Assembly (NCBI GenBank): GCA_964354135.1
Contig: CAYGZA010000176.1
Span: forward strand, 1-13,898
Length of the DNA stretch: 13,898 nt
Source: CAYGZA01 sp964354135
GTDB taxonomy: Bacteria; Planctomycetota; Planctomycetia; Pirellulales; Thermoguttaceae
Reading direction: 5' to 3'
Shown here: one piece after another, positions 1 to 7,250 of the stretch
How positions within the stretch are numbered: position 1 is the stretch's first letter
Layout: the number at the start of each line of letters is the position of its first letter
Program-made: the position numbers and the translations under genes
The notes under the pieces: model-generated
The model's input: only the letters and a program-made list of their open reading frames with translations
Databases searched by the model: none
Told to the model about the DNA's origin: nothing

Positions 1-13
1 CGTTGCGCAATTT

Positions 14-99
14 CGGGAGGGCGAGGCTCCTGCCGAGCCTGGCAGAAAACGCGGGTTTGGCGACCAGAAGTGCGGCTCGGCAGGAGCCTCGCCCTCCCG
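14..99. repeat. Perfect 26-bp inverted repeat upstream of gspG
   Basis: The left arm (14-39, beginning cgggagggcgagg) and the right arm (74-99) are exact reverse complements of 26 nt, separated by a 34-nt loop. Each arm also holds a small inner palindrome (ggctc ... gagcc). As RNA it would form a very stable hairpin. No run of T follows the right arm, so it is not a classic intrinsic terminator. It looks like a dispersed REP-like or MITE-like intergenic element. I recall similar GC-rich palindromes in planctomycete genomes, but I cannot count copies here. It may also end transcription from a gene to the left or protect a transcript end. Confidence 0.8.
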
Positions 100-104
100 G
101 AATC

Positions 105-134
105 GTGAAATCCTGTTTGGAAAGATGGTATGAC
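105..134 (+). promoter_or_regulatory. Weak sigma70-like promoter candidate for the gsp operon
   Basis: The hexamer gtgaaa (105-110) and the hexamer tatgac (129-134) are 18 nt apart. Each matches the sigma70 consensus at four of six positions. The pair lies just after the inverted repeat and about 30 nt before the gspG start codon. Such matches arise often by chance, and the operon may instead be transcribed from further left, where gspE and gspF could lie. Confidence 0.22.
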
Positions 135-165
135 GTTGCTCGCACTTCTTGGGGAGGGAATAGCC

Positions 166-774
166 ATGAAACGCGAATCAGTGAAACGCTCAGGGCCCCG
201 CGGCTTCACCTTGGTCGAGATCCTGGTTGTGCTGGCGATCCTGGTGCTGCTGGCCTCGTTGGTGGTGCCGCGGTTCCTCGGATCGCAAAAGGAGGCGGAC
301 AAGAAGAACGCCCGCATCCAAATCGCCGGCTTCGAGAAGGCACTGGAGCTCTACGCCGGGGACACCAGGTCGTTTCCGGCGACGGAGGAAGGCCTGGAGG
401 CCCTGGTGGAGCGGCCGACGGACCTCAAGGAAGGCGTCGCCTGGAACGGCCCCTATCTTAAGGGTGGCGAGATCCCCAAGGACCCTTGGGGCCGCGAGTA
501 CCAGTACGAGTACGACAGCGCCAAGGACGAGCCGAGGATTTGGTCCGACGGTCCGGACGCCGACGACGAGAGCGACGACATCTGCAGTTGGACCAAGGGT
601 AAGGAACGGGGCGAGCGGGACGGCACCGTGCGCACCGAAAAGCGCGGCAAGGAGCGCCGCATCGAGACCACCAAGGAAAGCCGCAAGGAGCGACGGCCCG
701 CTCCCCGCAAGGAAACCACCGAGAAGACCACCGTCTCCAGCCGCGCGCCCAAGCGGACGGCGGAGAAGGAGTAA
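166..774 (+). CDS. gspG: Type II secretion system major pseudopilin GspG with charged C-terminal tail
   Basis: GspG is the major subunit of the T2SS pseudopilus, the periplasmic fibre thought to push substrates through the secretin. The 202-residue product has a short basic leader ending in PRG, with cleavage expected between G13 and F14. Glu is at mature position +5 (E18), and a hydrophobic helix runs to about residue 36. The conserved GspG core follows: GPYLKGGEIPKDPWG (95-109), then the acidic stretch DGPDADDESDD (128-138), where the family binds calcium. The usual fold ends near residue 143. Residues 145-202 are an extra tail rich in Lys, Arg, Glu and Thr, unlike typical GspG, which ends here. 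ATG 166 is preferred over an in-frame ATG at 130, because ggggaggg at 151-158 is a well-placed ribosome binding site and the leader then has normal length. Confidence 0.93.
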   Translation: MKRESVKRSGPRGFTLVEILVVLAILVLLASLVVPRFLGSQKEADKKNARIQIAGFEKALELYAGDTRSFPATEEGLEALVERPTDLKEGVAWNGPYLKGGEIPKDPWGREYQYEYDSAKDEPRIWSDGPDADDESDDICSWTKGKERGERDGTVRTEKRGKERRIETTKESRKERRPAPRKETTEKTTVSSRAPKRTAEKE

Positions 775-869
775 CGTCGAAACGGTCCGCTCCCTCAGCC
801 GCCACGGGCCGGCAGTGGCACGCGGCGCACAGCACTCCTTGCATACGACTATTTCGGGGGGCCGAAGTC

Positions 870-1457
870 ATGTCGCGCGCTCCAGGCAGAATTGCGCCGC
901 ACTGCGGATACACGCTGGTGGAGCTGCTGGTCGTGCTGGCGGTGCTGGCCGTTCTGGCCGCCGTGAGTTGGCCCTCGCTGCGCGGCCCTTTGCGGAAAAG
1001 TGAACTCCAGGCCGCGGCCAAACAGCTTCGCGTGACGTGGGGCAAGGCCCGGCTTGAGACCATCGAAACGGGCACGCCGCGGCTCTTCCGCTTTCGGCCC
1101 GGCTCGGGCCGTTTCGAGGTGGTGATCTGTCGCACCGGCGAGGAACCGGGGACAACGCGCGGCCCCTCGCTTTCGCGGGAGGGGCGCGACGACGAGCCGC
1201 TGGAGGATGACCTCCCGGCCGACGTCCGCTTCCAATTGCCGCCCGCCGCCGGCGAGCCGGCCGGCCACACGGCGGTCGAGGCCGCCGATTCCGGCGGCCA
1301 ATGGGCCCCGCCGATCCTCTTCTTCCCCGACGGCAAGACCTCGCACGCCCGGGTCCGGCTCGTCGGCCAGCGCGGCCTGTACGTCGACGTGACGCTTCGC
1401 GGGCTGACCGGCAGCGTCGCGATCGGCCCCGTCCGGCAACGGGAGGAGCAGCAATGA
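870..1457 (+). CDS. gspH: Type II secretion minor pseudopilin GspH
   Basis: GspH is a minor pseudopilin, placed in or near the tip complex of the pseudopilus. The 195-residue product has the prepilin signature CG^YTLVELLVVLAVLAVL, with cleavage after G13 and Glu at +5 (E18). A hydrophobic helix reaches about residue 33. The C-terminal part has an FFPDG motif (151-155) and beta-strand-rich segments typical of the GspH/FimT fold. A G-rich stretch around 855-862 may be its ribosome binding site. The 95-nt gap after gspG shows no convincing promoter. The stop codon overlaps the gspI start as ATGA. The assignment to GspH rather than another minor pseudopilin rests on gene order and the FFPDG motif. 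Confidence 0.88.
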   Translation: MSRAPGRIAPHCGYTLVELLVVLAVLAVLAAVSWPSLRGPLRKSELQAAAKQLRVTWGKARLETIETGTPRLFRFRPGSGRFEVVICRTGEEPGTTRGPSLSREGRDDEPLEDDLPADVRFQLPPAAGEPAGHTAVEAADSGGQWAPPILFFPDGKTSHARVRLVGQRGLYVDVTLRGLTGSVAIGPVRQREEQQ

Positions 1458-1915
1458 AGGCATGGCATCGCCCCGGCTTCTCCCTGCTCGAAGTCCTGCT
1501 GGCAACCGGCATTTTGCTGGGGAGTCTGATCGTGTTGGGACACCTGACCTGGGTCGGAAGGGCCCACGTTCAGGCCGCGGAGGACTATGCCAAGGCGCAG
1601 CGGATCGGCCAGACGAAGCTCAACGAGATTCTCGCCGGCCTGGCGCCTCTCACCCCCGTTGCCCAAGAGCCGCTGGAGGACGAGCCGGGCTGGGTCTGTT
1701 CGGTCGAAGTCGAGCCGCTCAAACAGCCGGGACTTCTGGAGGTCCGCGTGATCGTATCCCAGGAAGAGGAAGGATTGCGGGATCGCCTGCCGCGGCAGTT
1801 CACGCTGGTCCACTGGGTCCGCGATCCGGGCCGGGCCGGAAGACTCGGCAAGGAACCGTCTTCCGGGACCGACTCCGCGTTTCCCCGCGGTCCGATTCGG
1901 GGGCGACGACGATGA
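1454..1915 (+). CDS. gspI: Type II secretion minor pseudopilin GspI
   Basis: GspI is a minor pseudopilin that forms the tip core with GspJ and GspK. The 153-residue product starts MKAWHRPG^FSLLEVLLATGILL, with a cleavage site after G8, Glu at +5 (E13) and a hydrophobic helix to about residue 29. The body includes AAEDYAKAQRIGQTKLNEIL (41-60), the alpha-helical continuation seen in GspI, followed by strands around WVCSVEVEPL and LLEVRVIVSQ. Its length is close to the family norm. ATG 1454 is chosen because it overlaps the gspH stop (ATGA) and has gggaggag just upstream (1441-1448). Longer in-frame starts would give a leader with no pseudopilin character. The last 25 residues are Arg- and Pro-rich and look disordered. 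Confidence 0.88.
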   Translation: MKAWHRPGFSLLEVLLATGILLGSLIVLGHLTWVGRAHVQAAEDYAKAQRIGQTKLNEILAGLAPLTPVAQEPLEDEPGWVCSVEVEPLKQPGLLEVRVIVSQEEEGLRDRLPRQFTLVHWVRDPGRAGRLGKEPSSGTDSAFPRGPIRGRRR

Positions 1916-3090
1916 TCCGCGCCGGTCGCAAGAGCCGCCGTCCGTTGCCGCCTCGGGTCCGGGGATTCACCCTGCTGGAAATCCTTCTGGCCGTGCTCCT
2001 GTCGGCCGTTTTGCTCGCCGGCCTGTGGACCATGCTGGGCCTCTACGAGCGGTTGTTTGCCGCCGGGCAGACCAAGATCGACGAAGCGCACTTGGTTCGC
2101 GTCCTCTGGAGCCAGCTCGCCGAAGACCTCAGAAGCGCCATCCCCGACACCGCGCCGGTCGTGCCCGGCAGCGGGACGACGGTTCGCCGCTTCGGGTTGT
2201 TCGGCTCTCAGACCGCCCTGCAAATCGACGTCCTCCAGGTGACGCCGGCCCAGTTCGCCTCCACGGTGCTCGACGCGGCCGCGGAGACCACCGACCGCAA
2301 GACCCGCGAGCAGGTCCCCGAGCTGCACACCGTACAGTACCGGCTCCTCGCGCCGGACGAAGGGGACGAGGGCTCCCAGATCGCGGGCCTGGTCCGCCGC
2401 GAATTCGACTGGGAAACGCCGGCCTCGGACAAGGGCGGCCCGCCGTCGATGCGCCGCTCGTCCGGTTTGATCCGGCCCGGCAAAGGGTTTTCGCCGCGAA
2501 GCCGCCCCGGGGAGGACCGCGCCGAGGAGCTATTGGACATCGACCCGGGGGACCCGTCGATCCTCGTGGTGCCGGAGGTGGCCGGGCTGGAGTTCCGCTA
2601 CTTCGACGGGAGCGGCTGGACGAGCCAGTGGAACAGCCTCACGCGCAAGTCCCTGCCCTCGGCAGTCGAGGTCACCATGAAGGTCGGCGCCGCGGAGAGC
2701 GACGCCGCGAGGCCGGCCGCCGACCGGCAAGACCGCGAGGCGATGGGAGAACCCGCGACGCGCCCGGGCGTCAGCCCTCGGGGCCCCCTGCAAACCTACC
2801 GGATGCTGGTGTACCTGCCGAGCACGGCGTTGGCCCGGCCGGCGACGATCACGGCGGAGGATGCCCCGGGCGCTGCGGCAGCGGGCTCCTTCGGCGGCCG
2901 GCAAGGGTCAAGGGCCCGCGCGGCTCCCATGCCGCCTTCGATCGGCAGGGCGCAGCCTTTGGCAAGGCTCCAGGCAGCCCCGAGATTGCGGCCCGTATCC
3001 CCCCCGCCGCAGCGCAGCCCGAGGGGGCCCAGGGCCCCCCGCGATACGCTCGACCTGGTGCCCCCCGATCAGTGGATTAGGACGCGATGA
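1912..3090 (+). CDS. gspJ: Type II secretion minor pseudopilin GspJ, extended
   Basis: GspJ is a minor pseudopilin of the T2SS tip complex. The 392-residue product has the leader ...RVRG^FTLLEILLAVLLSAVL, with cleavage after G18 and Glu at +5 (E23). The helix continues into a segment ending RVLWSQLAEDLRSAIP (63-78). The family signature is clear late in the chain: LEFRYFDGSGWTSQW (226-240), then LPSAVEVTMKV (248-258) and TYRMLVYLP (295-303). The protein is roughly twice the length of a typical GspJ. The excess is a charged insert between about 140 and 215 and a Pro/Ala/Arg-rich tail from about 318. The start codon overlaps the gspI stop as ATGA, with no strong ribosome binding site, so translational coupling is likely. 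Longer in-frame readings upstream are shadows of gspI. Confidence 0.87.
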   Translation: MIRAGRKSRRPLPPRVRGFTLLEILLAVLLSAVLLAGLWTMLGLYERLFAAGQTKIDEAHLVRVLWSQLAEDLRSAIPDTAPVVPGSGTTVRRFGLFGSQTALQIDVLQVTPAQFASTVLDAAAETTDRKTREQVPELHTVQYRLLAPDEGDEGSQIAGLVRREFDWETPASDKGGPPSMRRSSGLIRPGKGFSPRSRPGEDRAEELLDIDPGDPSILVVPEVAGLEFRYFDGSGWTSQWNSLTRKSLPSAVEVTMKVGAAESDAARPAADRQDREAMGEPATRPGVSPRGPLQTYRMLVYLPSTALARPATITAEDAPGAAAAGSFGGRQGSRARAAPMPPSIGRAQPLARLQAAPRLRPVSPPPQRSPRGPRAPRDTLDLVPPDQWIRTR

Positions 3091-4769
3091 AAACACTTCC
3101 CGCCACGGGTGATTCCAGTAGGACCGGCGTCTCGCCGGTCTCCGCACCTGCGCAGTCCAGTAGGGCGGGCGTCTCGCCGGTCACCGCGCCCGCCGCGGAA
3201 TTGCCTGACGGGCGGGACGCCCGTCCTACTCGACGGCGGCCGCGGCGAGCCACGCGGGCACGCCGGCGCGGCATGGTCCTGATCCTTGTGGTGGTCGTGG
3301 TGGCGATGCTGAGCCTCGCCGGGCTGAGCTATGTCGCCACGGTACACATCGAACGCAAGGCGGTCCGGCTCCACGGCGACGAGCTGCAATTGGAGAGCGT
3401 CGTGGGCTCCGGGATCGAGTTTCTCTCCGCGTTCTTCGAGCAGCCGCGCCGCCGCCAGGCCGAGGCCGGCGGCTCGTGGAGCAACCCCGATCTGTTCCGC
3501 GGGGTCGCCGTGTTCGAGGACAAAGCAAGCAGGTCTCGGGCCCGCTTCAGCGTCGTTTCGCCGCGGGGCGAAGAAGGGGAGGCCGCGGGCATCCGCTTCG
3601 GCGTCGAGAACGAGTCGGCCCGATTGAACCTGGGCGTCCTGCTCCGCTGGGAACAGCGGCAGCCGGGGGCCGGGCGGCGGGCCCTGATGAACCTCCCCGG
3701 AATGACCGAGCGGATCGCCGATGCCATCCTCGATTGGATCGACCCCGACTCCATGCCGCGGCAATTCGGGGCCGAAGCCGATTACTACGAGGGCCTGGGA
3801 GTGCCTTACGCCCCCCGCAACGCCGTCCCCCAGTGCCTGGAGGAGCTGCTGCTGGTCCGCGGCGTGACCCGGCAATTGCTCTTCGGGGCCGACGCCGATT
3901 TCAACCACCAGGTCGAGCCGCACGAGCGCCGCGCGGCCGCCGACCGGAGCGAAGGGAACTCCTCGGCGTCCGGCCCCCCGTGGGCCTCGCTGGTGACGGT
4001 CTACAGCGCCGAGCGCAATCAGGGCCTGGACGGCCGGCCCCGCGTCCATCTCAACGAGGAGAATCTCTCCGAGCTGTACCGCCGGTTGGAAGAAGTGGTG
4101 GATCGCTCGTGGGCAAGGTTCATCGTCCTCTACCGCCAGCACGGCCCTTACCAGGGGAGCGAGCCGGCAAGCCGCGACTCCGGCGCCCCGCCGGACCTGA
4201 CTATTCCCGCGAGGTTCAGAATCGCCTCGGTCCTGGACCTGGTGGGCACGAAGGTCCGCGTGCCCAAGGGGAGCGACCAGACGGCCGAGGTCGTCGCCAG
4301 CCCGTTTTCGAGCGAGCCGGCCGCGATGCGCGATTACCTGCCGAAACTCCTGGATCGGACGTCCGTGGTCTCGTGGCCGGTGCTTTACGGCAGGGTGAAC
4401 GTCAACCTGGCGCCGCGCGAGGTCCTCCGCGCGGTGCCGGGGCTCGAGGGCACGGTCGCCGACCGTATCATCACCGTCCGCGGCGCCCAAGGCGCCCGCG
4501 AGGATGGCGGGCGGCAGTCGGTCGCGTGGCTCCTGACCGAGGGATTGGTGGACCTGGCACAGATGCGGGCGCTCTTGCCGTATCTCACGACCGGCGGGGA
4601 CGTGATCCGGTGCCAGGTGGTCGGGTTTTCGGACCGGCCGGGCCCGTCGATGCGGGCCGAGGTGGTGATCGATGCTGCCGGCGCCCCCTCGCGGCAAGTA
4701 TACTGTAAGAATCTGCGGCTGCTGGGGCGCGGATACCCCTTGGCATCCCTCGGAGCCGAAACGCCATGA
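3087..4769 (+). CDS. gspK: Type II secretion minor pseudopilin GspK with repeat-derived leader
   Basis: GspK is the large minor pseudopilin that caps the pseudopilus. In this 560-residue product the cleavage site RRG^MVLILVVVVVAMLSLAGL puts the cut after G62. Position +5 is Leu, not Glu, which is normal for GspK. Hallmarks follow: LPGMTERIADAILDWIDPDS (203-222) with GAEADYY (228-234), and the helix-hairpin-helix-like stretch RVNVNLAPREVLRAVPGL (436-453). The leader is 62 residues, against about 6-20 in most pseudopilins. Residues 10-49 are encoded by copies of a palindromic repeat. The ATG at 3087 overlaps the gspJ stop and has tagga just upstream, so it is the best start. An in-frame TTG at 3201 is the only obvious shorter choice. 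The total length is well above the family norm of about 320 residues. Confidence 0.88.
   Translation: MKTLPATGDSSRTGVSPVSAPAQSSRAGVSPVTAPAAELPDGRDARPTRRRPRRATRARRRGMVLILVVVVVAMLSLAGLSYVATVHIERKAVRLHGDELQLESVVGSGIEFLSAFFEQPRRRQAEAGGSWSNPDLFRGVAVFEDKASRSRARFSVVSPRGEEGEAAGIRFGVENESARLNLGVLLRWEQRQPGAGRRALMNLPGMTERIADAILDWIDPDSMPRQFGAEADYYEGLGVPYAPRNAVPQCLEELLLVRGVTRQLLFGADADFNHQVEPHERRAAADRSEGNSSASGPPWASLVTVYSAERNQGLDGRPRVHLNEENLSELYRRLEEVVDRSWARFIVLYRQHGPYQGSEPASRDSGAPPDLTIPARFRIASVLDLVGTKVRVPKGSDQTAEVVASPFSSEPAAMRDYLPKLLDRTSVVSWPVLYGRVNVNLAPREVLRAVPGLEGTVADRIITVRGAQGAREDGGRQSVAWLLTEGLVDLAQMRALLPYLTTGGDVIRCQVVGFSDRPGPSMRAEVVIDAAGAPSRQVYCKNLRLLGRGYPLASLGAETP
3114..3230. repeat. Palindromic dispersed-type repeat inside the gspK leader (two direct copies, one inverted)
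   Basis: Two direct copies begin at tccag 3114 and tccag 3156, exactly 42 nt apart, so they encode a tandem 14-residue repeat in frame (SSRTGVSPVSAPAQ then SSRAGVSPVTAPAA). A third copy at 3206-3230 is inverted and matches the 25-nt core at 3159-3183 at 22 of 25 positions. Each core is itself partly palindromic (ggcg ... cgcc). From memory, translated repeats reading like GVSPV and GRDARPT are common around planctomycete genes. This looks like the same kind of dispersed intergenic element, here lying inside a gene without breaking its frame. Confidence 0.82.
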
Positions 4770-6241
4770 CAAGAATCCTTGCTCTGGATTGGGACCGGCA
4801 GGAGACCCGCTGCCTGCTGGCCGACGCCGGCAAGCGCGGGATCCGCGTCTTGGGTGCCGCCGCGGCGCCGATCGTCGACGTGGCGGAAGAGGTCGGGGGG
4901 GCGCACCCCGACGTGAGTGGGTCGCTGCGGGCCGCGGTGGCCGAGTGCCGCGCCGGCCGGGCGGTGACCATCGTCGGTGTGGACCGGGCCAGCGTCGAGC
5001 TGTTGAACCTCACGCTGCCTCCCGCCAAGGACTCCGAGCTGGCGGAGCTGGTCGCGCACCAGGCCCTGCGCGAGTCGCAATTGGCCGGCGAGGATGCGAC
5101 CTTGGATTTCGTCGCCATGACCGACGACCCCAGCGAGCCGCGCCAGGTGACGGCCGCCATGCTCTCGCGGGCCCACCGCGAGCGGATTGAGGGCTCGTGT
5201 AGTGCGGCCGGGCTGAAGCCGCAGCGGATCGTCTTGCGCCCCTTCGCCGCCGCTTCGCTCTTTGAGCAGACGGTCTCGCCCCCGGAGCGCATTTGCCTGC
5301 TGGTGAACCTCGTCGCCGACGAGGCCGACCTGGCCGTCTGGACCGAGGGCAACGTGGTCTTTCTCCGCACGGTTCGCCTGCCGCGGGGCGCGGGCGAGGA
5401 CGTGACGGCGCAGCGGCTGGCCGCGGAAATCCAGCGGACGCTGCTGGTGGCCCAGCAAGGCCCGCTGGGCGGCAGCGCCGTGGAAGCGGTCTTCGTTTTC
5501 GGCGGTCCGGGCGAGCACGAGCCCCTTCTGGAACAGCTCCATCTGGGCCTGTCGCTGCCGGTGACGGTGCTGGACCCGTTCGCCACGGTGGACGTGCCGG
5601 CCAGGGAGATGCCGACCAATCCGGGGCGATTTGCAGCCTTGTTGGGGATGGTGCTGGATGAGACCCGCGGCGCGCACGCCGTCGATTTTCTTCACCCGCG
5701 GCGTCCCCCGCGCCGGCCCAATCGGCGCCGTCAGCTTGTGACGGTCGCGGCGGCGCTGGCCATCGCCGCCGCGGCGGCGCTTTACGTGCGCCACGACAAG
5801 CTCTCCACCCTCGATGCCGAAAACGCCGAGCTGAAAGCGCAGGTCGAGGAGCTGAACGACTTGGTCGACCGCACCCGCGACAAGAGAGACCTGATCGCCG
5901 CCGTCCGCGACTGGCAGGACGGAGAGATCGTCTGGCTGGACGAGCTTCGCGACCTGTCGCGGCGGTTGCCCTCCAGCCGGGACCTCTTGGTGCAGCGGAT
6001 GTCGATGTCGCCGGGCCGGGGCGGCGGGGGCAGCATCGACTTGCAGGGGCTGGTCCGTGACTCCTCCGTTGTCCCCCGCCTGGAGCAGAGCGTCCGCGAC
6101 GATTACCACCAGGACGTCCGCAGCAACCGGGTCGTGATCCGCGATCCGAGACAGCACTACGCCTGGCTTTTCGAGGCCTCGATGTTCGTCTTCCCGCGGG
6201 AAAAGGACTCCTACGCCGGCCATCAGGCGGCGAACCCATGA
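4766..6241 (+). CDS. gspL: Type II secretion inner-membrane platform protein GspL (PilM/PilN-like)
   Basis: GspL anchors the cytoplasmic ATPase GspE to the inner-membrane platform and pairs with GspM. The 491-residue product starts ILALDWDRQETRCLLA, which resembles the first phosphate-loop strand of the actin-like PilM/GspL fold. This domain fills residues 1 to about 310. A basic stretch (RRPPRRPNRRR, 312-322) precedes a single membrane helix (about 323-341), as expected for a cytoplasm-in topology. A short coiled coil (344-372) and a PilN-like periplasmic domain (about 385-480) follow. The gene is thus equivalent to pilM plus pilN. Its start overlaps the gspK stop as ATGA, with ggag at 4752-4755. 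I see no sign of ATPase catalytic motifs, in keeping with GspL being a scaffold. Confidence 0.85.
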   Translation: MTRILALDWDRQETRCLLADAGKRGIRVLGAAAAPIVDVAEEVGGAHPDVSGSLRAAVAECRAGRAVTIVGVDRASVELLNLTLPPAKDSELAELVAHQALRESQLAGEDATLDFVAMTDDPSEPRQVTAAMLSRAHRERIEGSCSAAGLKPQRIVLRPFAAASLFEQTVSPPERICLLVNLVADEADLAVWTEGNVVFLRTVRLPRGAGEDVTAQRLAAEIQRTLLVAQQGPLGGSAVEAVFVFGGPGEHEPLLEQLHLGLSLPVTVLDPFATVDVPAREMPTNPGRFAALLGMVLDETRGAHAVDFLHPRRPPRRPNRRRQLVTVAAALAIAAAAALYVRHDKLSTLDAENAELKAQVEELNDLVDRTRDKRDLIAAVRDWQDGEIVWLDELRDLSRRLPSSRDLLVQRMSMSPGRGGGGSIDLQGLVRDSSVVPRLEQSVRDDYHQDVRSNRVVIRDPRQHYAWLFEASMFVFPREKDSYAGHQAANP

Positions 6242-7122
6242 TCGAGCATCGTCAGAAAATCCTGGTGGCCGTGTTGGCCGCAATGCTCCTGTACTTCGGC
6301 GGCGAGTGGGGCTGGAAGAAGGCCGTCGAAGAGCCGCTCGCGGCGCGCCGCGACCGCGCCGAGACGCTCACCGCGGACCTCGACGCGAGACGGCGGGAAA
6401 CGGCCCAGTTCCGCCGCGACGCCAAGGAGCTGGCCGTCTGGGAGGCCCAGTCGCTCCCGTCCAATCCCGAAATCGCACGCTCGCTCTACCAGGCGTGGCT
6501 CTTGGAGCTGGTGAACCGGGTGCGGTTGGCCAACCCTCACGTCGACTCGGGGCAGCCGGCAAACCGGCGCGGCCTCTACCGGTCGATCGCCTTCACGGTG
6601 CAAGGACGCGGGACGCTGAAGCAGTGGACGCGGCTGCTCTATGAGTTCTACCTCGCCGGGCACCTCCATCAGATCCGCTCGGTGGTCGTCACCCCTCTGG
6701 CCGACGGGAGCCAATTCGACGTGTTCCTTACCATTGAGGCCCTGATTCTCCCCACCGCCGACCGCGAGGATCAGCTCAGCACGACGACGTCGGACAAGCT
6801 CGCGTTTGAGACGCTCAGCGACTACCAGGTGATCGTGCGGCGGAACCTGTTTGCCCCCGGAGGCAGCTCGGACCCCTCGGACCACACCTTCCTGACCGCC
6901 GTGAACTACGTCAGCGGGAACCCTGAGGCCTGGTTCACACTGCGCACGGAGGACAAAATCGTCAAATTGGGCAAAGGGGGAAGCCTGGAGGCCGGGGACT
7001 TTCACGGCAAGGTTCTGGACATCCAAGACGAGGACGTGATCCTCGAGGCCGACGGACAGCGGTGGCTGATCACGGTCGGAGAGAGCCTGGCCGATGCCTA
7101 TGCCGTGCCGCCGGAGTTCTGA
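6238..7122 (+). CDS. GspM/PilO-like platform protein with C-terminal GspC-HR/PilP-like domain
   Basis: The 294-residue protein is probably the partner of GspL in the T2SS inner-membrane platform. It has a short cytoplasmic N-terminus, one membrane helix (about 8-24), a coiled coil (33-68) and a ferredoxin-like periplasmic region (about 80-173) in the manner of GspM or PilO. Unusually, it continues with YQVIVRRNLFAPGG (196-209) and a beta-rich segment to about 285 (TAVNYVSGNPEAWFTLR, KIVKLGKGGSLEAGDFHGKV, VILEADGQRWLITVGESL). The RRNLF motif and the strands resemble the homology region of GspC and the PilP domain, which contact the secretin. No separate gspC is present, so this protein may do both jobs. 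The ATGA overlap with gspL places it in the same operon. The two-domain reading is an inference from motif and context. Confidence 0.72.
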   Translation: MIEHRQKILVAVLAAMLLYFGGEWGWKKAVEEPLAARRDRAETLTADLDARRRETAQFRRDAKELAVWEAQSLPSNPEIARSLYQAWLLELVNRVRLANPHVDSGQPANRRGLYRSIAFTVQGRGTLKQWTRLLYEFYLAGHLHQIRSVVVTPLADGSQFDVFLTIEALILPTADREDQLSTTTSDKLAFETLSDYQVIVRRNLFAPGGSSDPSDHTFLTAVNYVSGNPEAWFTLRTEDKIVKLGKGGSLEAGDFHGKVLDIQDEDVILEADGQRWLITVGESLADAYAVPPEF

Positions 7123-7140
7123 GAGGCTTGCTCTCGTCAC

Positions 7141-7174
7141 TCCCTCTTCCCTTTCCCCCTTTCCCCCTTTTTCC
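7141..7174 (+). other. 34-nt uninterrupted pyrimidine tract between gspM and gspD
   Basis: All 34 bases are C or T (tccctcttcc followed by runs of c and t), and pyrimidine-rich sequence goes on to about 7190. It lies just past the stop codon of the GspM-like gene. It has no stem before it that would make it an intrinsic terminator. Such simple tracts could favour Rho-dependent termination or be neutral expansions. A comparable tract lies at 13598-13640. Confidence 0.6.
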
Positions 7175-7221
7175 ATTTTCCCTGCTCTTACACCCCGCGA
7201 CCCCCGCGGCGCGAACTGGTC

Positions 7222-7250
7222 TTGAAAAGCCGCCGCAACCCTTCTAACAT
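7222..7250 (+). promoter_or_regulatory. Putative sigma70-type promoter for gspD
   Basis: The -35 candidate ttgaaa (7222-7227) matches the consensus at five of six positions. The -10 candidate taacat (7245-7250) matches at four of six, and the spacer is exactly 17 nt. Transcription would begin near 7257, giving a leader of about 66 nt before the gspD GTG. It sits in the only sizeable gap of the operon after gspH, which suits separate expression of the secretin and its lipoprotein neighbour. This is the best promoter-like pair I noticed in the window, but it is unproven. Confidence 0.42.

Noticed and set aside
458..1813. A 451-residue minus-strand frame across gspG, gspH and gspI
   Set aside because: It covers three genuine pseudopilin genes on the plus strand and reads as low-complexity Arg/Ser/Pro sequence.
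3114..3230. CRISPR-like array in the gspK 5' region
   Set aside because: There are only two direct copies and one inverted copy. The spacing between them is short repeat-related sequence and there are no unique spacers of constant length, so a palindromic dispersed repeat explains it better.
3087..4769. Loss of function of GspK because Glu is missing at mature position +5
   Set aside because: GspK family members normally lack this Glu, so Leu at this position is expected and not a defect.
3069..4772. A 567-residue minus-strand frame opposite gspK
   Set aside because: This is an antisense shadow of gspK. The plus strand carries the GspK hallmarks and is joined to its neighbours by ATGA overlaps on both sides.
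4385..6283. A 632-residue minus-strand frame opposite gspK and gspL
   Set aside because: It spans a gene junction on the other strand, has no recognisable motif, and arises from the lack of stop codons in GC-rich antisense frames.
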